Position numbers and translations under genes: made by a program. The notes below the pieces were generated by a model. That model saw only the letters and a program-made list of their open reading frames with translations, was not told the origin of the DNA and did not search any database. 8,919 nucleotides of DNA from JALYZC01 sp035997675 (GTDB taxonomy: Bacteria > Actinomycetota > Thermoleophilia > Solirubrobacterales > Solirubrobacteraceae), in the NCBI GenBank assembly GCA_035997675.1, contig DASYIJ010000115.1, positions 1-8,919 on the forward strand, given 5' to 3'. Position 1 is the first letter of the stretch. The number at the start of each line of letters is the position of its first letter. Below, one piece after another: positions 5,832 to 8,919 of this stretch.

Positions 5832-5850
5832 TCACTCGGGACGCTCCGGA

Positions 5851-5869
5851 TCACCCGGATGATGGGTGA
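5851..5869. repeat. Dyad TCACCC-N7-GGGTGA
   Basis: Six-base perfect arms at 5851-5856 and 5864-5869 with a seven-base spacer, 44 bases upstream of the enoyl-CoA hydratase-like start. Size and spacing suit a dimeric regulator; transcript hairpin formation is also possible. Confidence 0.35.
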
Positions 5870-5901
5870 GAATGAACACGCCAACACCTCAAGAAACCGC
5901 C

Positions 5902-5907
5902 GAGGAG
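5902..5907 (+). promoter_or_regulatory. Ribosome-binding site that decides the enoyl-CoA hydratase-like start
   Basis: GAGGAG, five bases before GTG 5913. It favours this GTG over the in-frame ATG codons at 5859 and 5862, which would add 17-18 residues with no family similarity. Confidence 0.65.
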
Positions 5908-5912
5908 ATGCC

Positions 5913-6734
5913 GTGGATTTGGAGACGCTGACTGTACGCACGGAAGGGTCGGTGCTATTCGCGGAGATAGCGGCGCCGCCGATGAATCTTTTGGGACCCG
6001 AGCTGGTCCGCGACTTGGTCTCGCTCATTCAGCGAGCCGAGGCCGACGACGCCGTCCAGGTGCTCGTGTTCGCCAGTGCTGACTCCGACTACTTCATCTC
6101 CCACGTCGACGTGACCCGGATAGATGAGTACCGGGCGGAGGCGGCGAAGCTGACCGGCGAAGCGTCGATCGCCCTCCTGTTTCGTCATCTGAGCGAAAGC
6201 CGCCTCGTCACCATCGCGCAGATCGAGGGTCGCGTACGCGGCGCCGGCAGCGAGTTCGTGCTCGCGTGCGACATGCGCTTTGCCGCGCAGGAGTCAGCGA
6301 TCTTTGGCCAGCCCGAGACGGGGTTCGGTCTGATCCCCGGCGGAGGCGCAATCCAACATCTCACGCGCCTAATGGGCCGCGGCCGAGCACTCGAGGTCCT
6401 GTTGAGCGCGGAGGACTACGACGCTCAGCTGGCGGAACGGTACGGCTGGATCAATCGCGCGTTGCCCGCCGCCGAGCTCGGCAGCTTCGTCAGCTCGCTC
6501 GCGCATCGGATCGCCGGCTTTCCGGCCGCCGGCCGTGTCGCGGTCAAGGACCGGGTCAACGCGATCGCGCTCGCCCCGGCCGAGGACTTCCGTCGCGATT
6601 CCGATCTCTTCGCCGAGAGCGCGCACGACCCCGAGGCGCAAAGCCGGACCCAAGCCGCGATGAAACGCGGCTTCCAGACCCGAGACGCGGAAATGGACCT
6701 GGCCCGCATGCTGGGCGACTTGGCCGACAGTTGA
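5913..6734 (+). CDS. Enoyl-CoA hydratase/isomerase-family protein
   Basis: A 273-residue crotonase-fold protein, a normal length for the family, expected to act on a coenzyme-A thioester in the cytoplasm. The core signature is intact: IEGRVRGAGSEFVLACDMRF (104-123) supplies E114, and FGQPETGFGLIPGGGA (131-146) supplies E135; these correspond to the two catalytic glutamates of enoyl-CoA hydratase. GRALEVLLSAEDYDAQLAER (157-176) and the following WINRALP are also typical. The first oxyanion-hole segment is atypical: the usual FSAGAD-like stretch reads YFISHVDV (60-67), so the reaction may differ from plain hydration. The start is GTG 5913, supported by GAGGAG five bases upstream. The gene diverges from the VOC gene and converges on the exporter gene with only 38 bases between stops. 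Substrate unknown. Confidence 0.88.
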   Translation: MDLETLTVRTEGSVLFAEIAAPPMNLLGPELVRDLVSLIQRAEADDAVQVLVFASADSDYFISHVDVTRIDEYRAEAAKLTGEASIALLFRHLSESRLVTIAQIEGRVRGAGSEFVLACDMRFAAQESAIFGQPETGFGLIPGGGAIQHLTRLMGRGRALEVLLSAEDYDAQLAERYGWINRALPAAELGSFVSSLAHRIAGFPAAGRVAVKDRVNAIALAPAEDFRRDSDLFAESAHDPEAQSRTQAAMKRGFQTRDAEMDLARMLGDLADS

Positions 6735-6748
6735 AGGCCGTGAACCTT

Positions 6749-6767
6749 GGCCGCACACCGAGCGGCC
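6749..6767. terminator. Weak hairpin between convergent genes
   Basis: GGCCGC (6749-6754) and GCGGCC (6762-6767) form a 6-bp GC stem with a seven-base loop, in the 38-base gap between the enoyl-CoA hydratase-like stop and the exporter stop. No T run follows on either strand, so it would be a non-canonical or Rho-assisted bidirectional terminator, if it is one. Confidence 0.35.
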
Positions 6768-6772
6768 GCTAC

Positions 6773-8317
6773 TCATCGCCCCGCAGCACCCGTCGTAGCG
6801 CCAACCACATGCCGGGCGCCATCCGCAGCATCGGAGTGGTGGCAGTTGCCGATCGCGTGGCGGGCGAGCGCAGCCTTGACGGTGGGCACGCGACGCTTGG
6901 CCGGGCCGGGCAGGATCATGATCGCCAGAAGGAGGCCGAGGGCGAAGATTCCGACCCCCCACCAGAACGCCGTGGTGTAGCCGTGAACTGCCGCGGCGTT
7001 TGCCAGGCCGGTGGTGTGGAGGTGATCGGCCGTGTAGCTGGCGACGGCGCTGGCGAAGATCGTGCTCAGCAGGGAGGTGCCGACCGAGCCGCCGACCTGC
7101 TGGGAGGTGTTGACCATCGCTGAGGCGATCCCGGCTTCGCGTCCCTCCACGCCTAGAGTCGCGGTGGAGAACGCCGGCGCGAAGATGCATCCCATCCCGA
7201 CGCCGAGGACGAGCAGGCCGGGAAGGACATTGGCGGCGTAGCCCGAGCCGGGCGTCAGGCGCGTCAACAGGAACATGGCGCTCGCCCCGAGCGTCATGCC
7301 GGCGAGCACCAGCGGCTTTACCCCGGTGCGTTGGATCACTCGGGTCTGCACGGTGGTCGAGGTGACCACCAGAACGCCGGTCATCGGGAGGAACGCCAGT
7401 CCGGTGGTGAGCGGCGACATCCCGAGCTGCTGCTGCAGGAAGTAGGTGAGAAACAGCGATACCGCAAAGATGCCCGCGCCGGCCAGCGCGAGCGTGGTGT
7501 ACGCGCCGCCGCGGGCCCGGTCCCAGATGATGTGCAGAGGCAGCAACGGATGCTTGGCTCGGCGCTCAATCAGCACGAACGCCGTCAGGAGCACGGCGCT
7601 GGCGACGAGCGCCACGATCGTGGCCGTGGCCGTCCAGGAGTGGGTCGCCGCGTTGGAGAACCCGTAGACCAGCGCGAACAGGCCCAGCGCCGAGGTGAGA
7701 ACCCCGGGTATGTCGATCGGATCCCGCTCCGGAGCCGTGTGATTGACCAGCAGGCGCAACGCCACGATCGTCGTAGGCACGGCGATCACCAGGTTGACGT
7801 ACAGGCACCAGCGCCAGGACAAGACTTGGGTGAGCGCGCCGCCGAGTATCAAGCCGAGCGAGGCGGCACCGCCGGCGATCGCACCGAAGATCCCGAACGC
7901 TGTGGGCCGGTCGGGAGATCCCTCGAAGGTCACCGTCAGCAACCCCAGCGCCGACGGGGCGAGGAGCGCCCCGAATGCTCCCTGGAGCGCTCGGGCGGCC
8001 ACGAGCACGCCGAAGGACTGGGCTAGACCGCCGATCGCCGAGGCGATCGAGAACCCGACCAGGCCGGCGATCAGGGTCCACTTGCGCCCGAACAGATCAC
8101 TGAGCTTGCCCCCCAGCAGCAGGAGGCTGCCGAACGCCAGTGCGTAGGCGGTGATGATCCACTGCCGGCTGTCGGTCGAGAAGTGCAGCGCGTTCTGCGC
8201 CGAGGGGATCGCGATGGTCACGATCGTCGCGTCCAGAACGACCATCAGCTGCGCGACGCTGAGCAGGGCCAGGACTGCCCATCGATTCGGTTCACGCTGC
8301 GTCGAGGCCACCGACAT
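6773..8317 (-). CDS. DHA2-family major facilitator exporter (EmrB/QacA type), 14 membrane segments
   Basis: A 514-residue inner-membrane protein predicted to expel drugs or other small molecules in exchange for protons. Segment 1 carries LDATIVTIAIPSAQ (29-41), the D1 motif of 14-segment drug exporters; motif A is GGKLSDLFGRKW (69-80) between segments 2 and 3; motif C is GLILGGAL (155-162) in segment 5, followed by SWRWCLYVNL. About 14 hydrophobic stretches can be counted, with the central pair at about 204-250 that separates DHA2 from 12-segment exporters. The last segment ends near 470 and is followed by an unusual polar tail of about 44 residues, containing CHHSDAADGARH, of no recognised family. 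The start is ATG 8317, 19 bases after the glycosylase stop, without a clear ribosome-binding site. No TetR- or MarR-type regulator is adjacent, so the substrate is not indicated. Confidence 0.92.
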   Translation of the reverse strand: MSVASTQREPNRWAVLALLSVAQLMVVLDATIVTIAIPSAQNALHFSTDSRQWIITAYALAFGSLLLLGGKLSDLFGRKWTLIAGLVGFSIASAIGGLAQSFGVLVAARALQGAFGALLAPSALGLLTVTFEGSPDRPTAFGIFGAIAGGAASLGLILGGALTQVLSWRWCLYVNLVIAVPTTIVALRLLVNHTAPERDPIDIPGVLTSALGLFALVYGFSNAATHSWTATATIVALVASAVLLTAFVLIERRAKHPLLPLHIIWDRARGGAYTTLALAGAGIFAVSLFLTYFLQQQLGMSPLTTGLAFLPMTGVLVVTSTTVQTRVIQRTGVKPLVLAGMTLGASAMFLLTRLTPGSGYAANVLPGLLVLGVGMGCIFAPAFSTATLGVEGREAGIASAMVNTSQQVGGSVGTSLLSTIFASAVASYTADHLHTTGLANAAAVHGYTTAFWWGVGIFALGLLLAIMILPGPAKRRVPTVKAALARHAIGNCHHSDAADGARHVVGATTGAAGR

Positions 8318-8336
8318 CAGATGGGTCCGACTGAGT

Positions 8337-8919
8337 TCATTTCGTTGGCCCCTCGTATTCGGACGCGAACAGGTAGGACACGGCGAGGCTGCGGTACGGC
8401 CGCCAGCGATCCGCCAGCTCGGCCATCTCCTCGTCGGTCGGCGGGTGGTCGAATCCGTAGACCCGTTGCACCGCTCGCCGCAGCGCGAGATCGCCGGAGA
8501 GGAACACGTCTGGCCGATCGAGACCCACGAGTAGGAAGCCGCGGGCGGTCCATGGTCCGATTCCCGGCACCTCGGTCAGGGTCGCCTCGACCTCGGCGTC
8601 GGTCATTCGCGAGAGCACCTCGTCGCTCAGGCGTCCGTCGACGAACCGCTCGGCGAGCGCCCGCAGCGTTTCGCCCTTGCGAGTCGACATGCCGCTGGCG
8701 CGGAGTGCGTGCGGATCGGCGGCGAGAAGCTCCGCGGGTGACGGCAGATGCCCTCCGAAGTGCTGCTCGATGCGAGATACGATCGTTCGCGTCGCGCTGA
8801 CGGAAAGCTGCTGACCCGCGACCTGGAAGATCAGGGTTCCGAACGCGTCGAGCGGAGGAAGCTCGTCCATCCATGCCCGCGGACGGAAATCAGGACGGTC
8901 GTCGATCAGCCGCGCCATG
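8337..8919 (-). CDS. DNA-3-methyladenine glycosylase (AlkA-type HhH-GPD), probably missing its N-terminus
   Basis: Base-excision repair enzyme that removes alkylated purines. Visible signatures: FGTLIFQVAGQQLSVSATRT (26-45), the helix-hairpin-helix LTEVPGIGPWTARGFLL (114-130), the FLSGDLALRRAV segment (139-150) with D143 as the catalytic aspartate of the GPD loop, and WRPYRSLAVSYLF (172-184), typical of the family's C-terminus. 193 residues are visible from the ATG at 8918, one base from the window edge. In relatives the MARLID-like text is usually preceded by a further short helix, so that methionine is likely internal and the true start lies outside; hence the call is marked as running to the edge. 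The exporter gene follows after 19 bases on the same strand. Function is well supported; exact lesion range is not visible. Confidence 0.9.
   Translation of the reverse strand, partial: MARLIDDRPDFRPRAWMDELPPLDAFGTLIFQVAGQQLSVSATRTIVSRIEQHFGGHLPSPAELLAADPHALRASGMSTRKGETLRALAERFVDGRLSDEVLSRMTDAEVEATLTEVPGIGPWTARGFLLVGLDRPDVFLSGDLALRRAVQRVYGFDHPPTDEEMAELADRWRPYRSLAVSYLFASEYEGPTK

Larger units (their letters stand above)
5726..5912. promoter_or_regulatory. Divergent intergenic control region between the VOC and enoyl-CoA hydratase-like genes
   Basis: This 187-base gap is the longest gene-free stretch in the window and must hold the start signals for both flanking genes. It contains three inverted repeats, listed separately, and a direct repeat of CCGGAT (5846-5851 and 5855-5860). 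I see no convincing pair of -35 and -10 boxes in either direction. No regulator gene is adjacent. Confidence 0.5.

Noticed and set aside
5517..5912. Upstream extension of the enoyl-CoA hydratase-like frame
   Set aside because: It would run antisense through the VOC gene; GAGGAG before GTG 5913 gives the better start and family length.
6369..7190. Minus-strand open frame spanning the convergent junction
   Set aside because: Overlaps two well-supported genes in other frames and carries no motifs.
1..8919. CRISPR arrays, insertion sequences, toxin-antitoxin or new defence cassette
   Set aside because: No regularly spaced repeats, transposase, terminal repeats or defence-type domains were seen on either strand.

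Overview
The window is about 8.9 kb of very GC-rich bacterial DNA, densely packed with genes. GTG starts are frequent, several gene junctions overlap by 4 bases (GTGA), and the gene content fits a high-GC actinobacterium. A metallo-hydrolase followed by hisS is an actinobacterial-type arrangement. The protein style suggests a Thermoleophilia/Solirubrobacterales-like lineage, but that placement is inference; no 16S or other marker is present.

Left half (1-4535, all minus strand): one apparent six-gene operon. In transcription order it encodes an M29/NicX-like metalloenzyme, a stand-alone glutamate formimidoyltransferase (ftcD), a 128-residue basic protein with two membrane segments, a glyoxalase II-like metallo-beta-lactamase-fold hydrolase, histidyl-tRNA synthetase (hisS) and the N-terminal part of aspartyl-tRNA synthetase (aspS, cut by the window edge). 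Neighbours overlap by 1-4 bases or lie 13 bases apart, so translational coupling is likely.

Centre (4536-5260): a divergently oriented orphan type IV-pilin-like gene, then a CAT-anticodon tRNA gene (elongator Met most likely) without an encoded CCA. A compact hairpin follows that best serves as a terminator for the minus-strand gene to its right.

Right half (5261-8919): a VOC-fold protein (minus) and an enoyl-CoA hydratase/isomerase-family protein (plus) diverge from a 187-base gap rich in inverted repeats. Convergent to the latter is a minus-strand pair, an AlkA-type DNA-3-methyladenine glycosylase (probably cut at its 5' end by the window edge) followed 19 bases later by a 14-segment DHA2-type drug exporter.

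Most of this is ordinary chromosomal housekeeping and accessory metabolism. I found no new defence or mobile system. The points most worth a second look are an exact pair of inverted 10-mers shared by the two divergent intergenic gaps, the dyads between the VOC and enoyl-CoA hydratase genes, the uncertain chemistry of the M29/NicX-like enzyme, and the uncharacterised basic membrane protein inside the tRNA-synthetase operon. No gene-free stretch exceeds 300 bases; the longest is 5726-5912.
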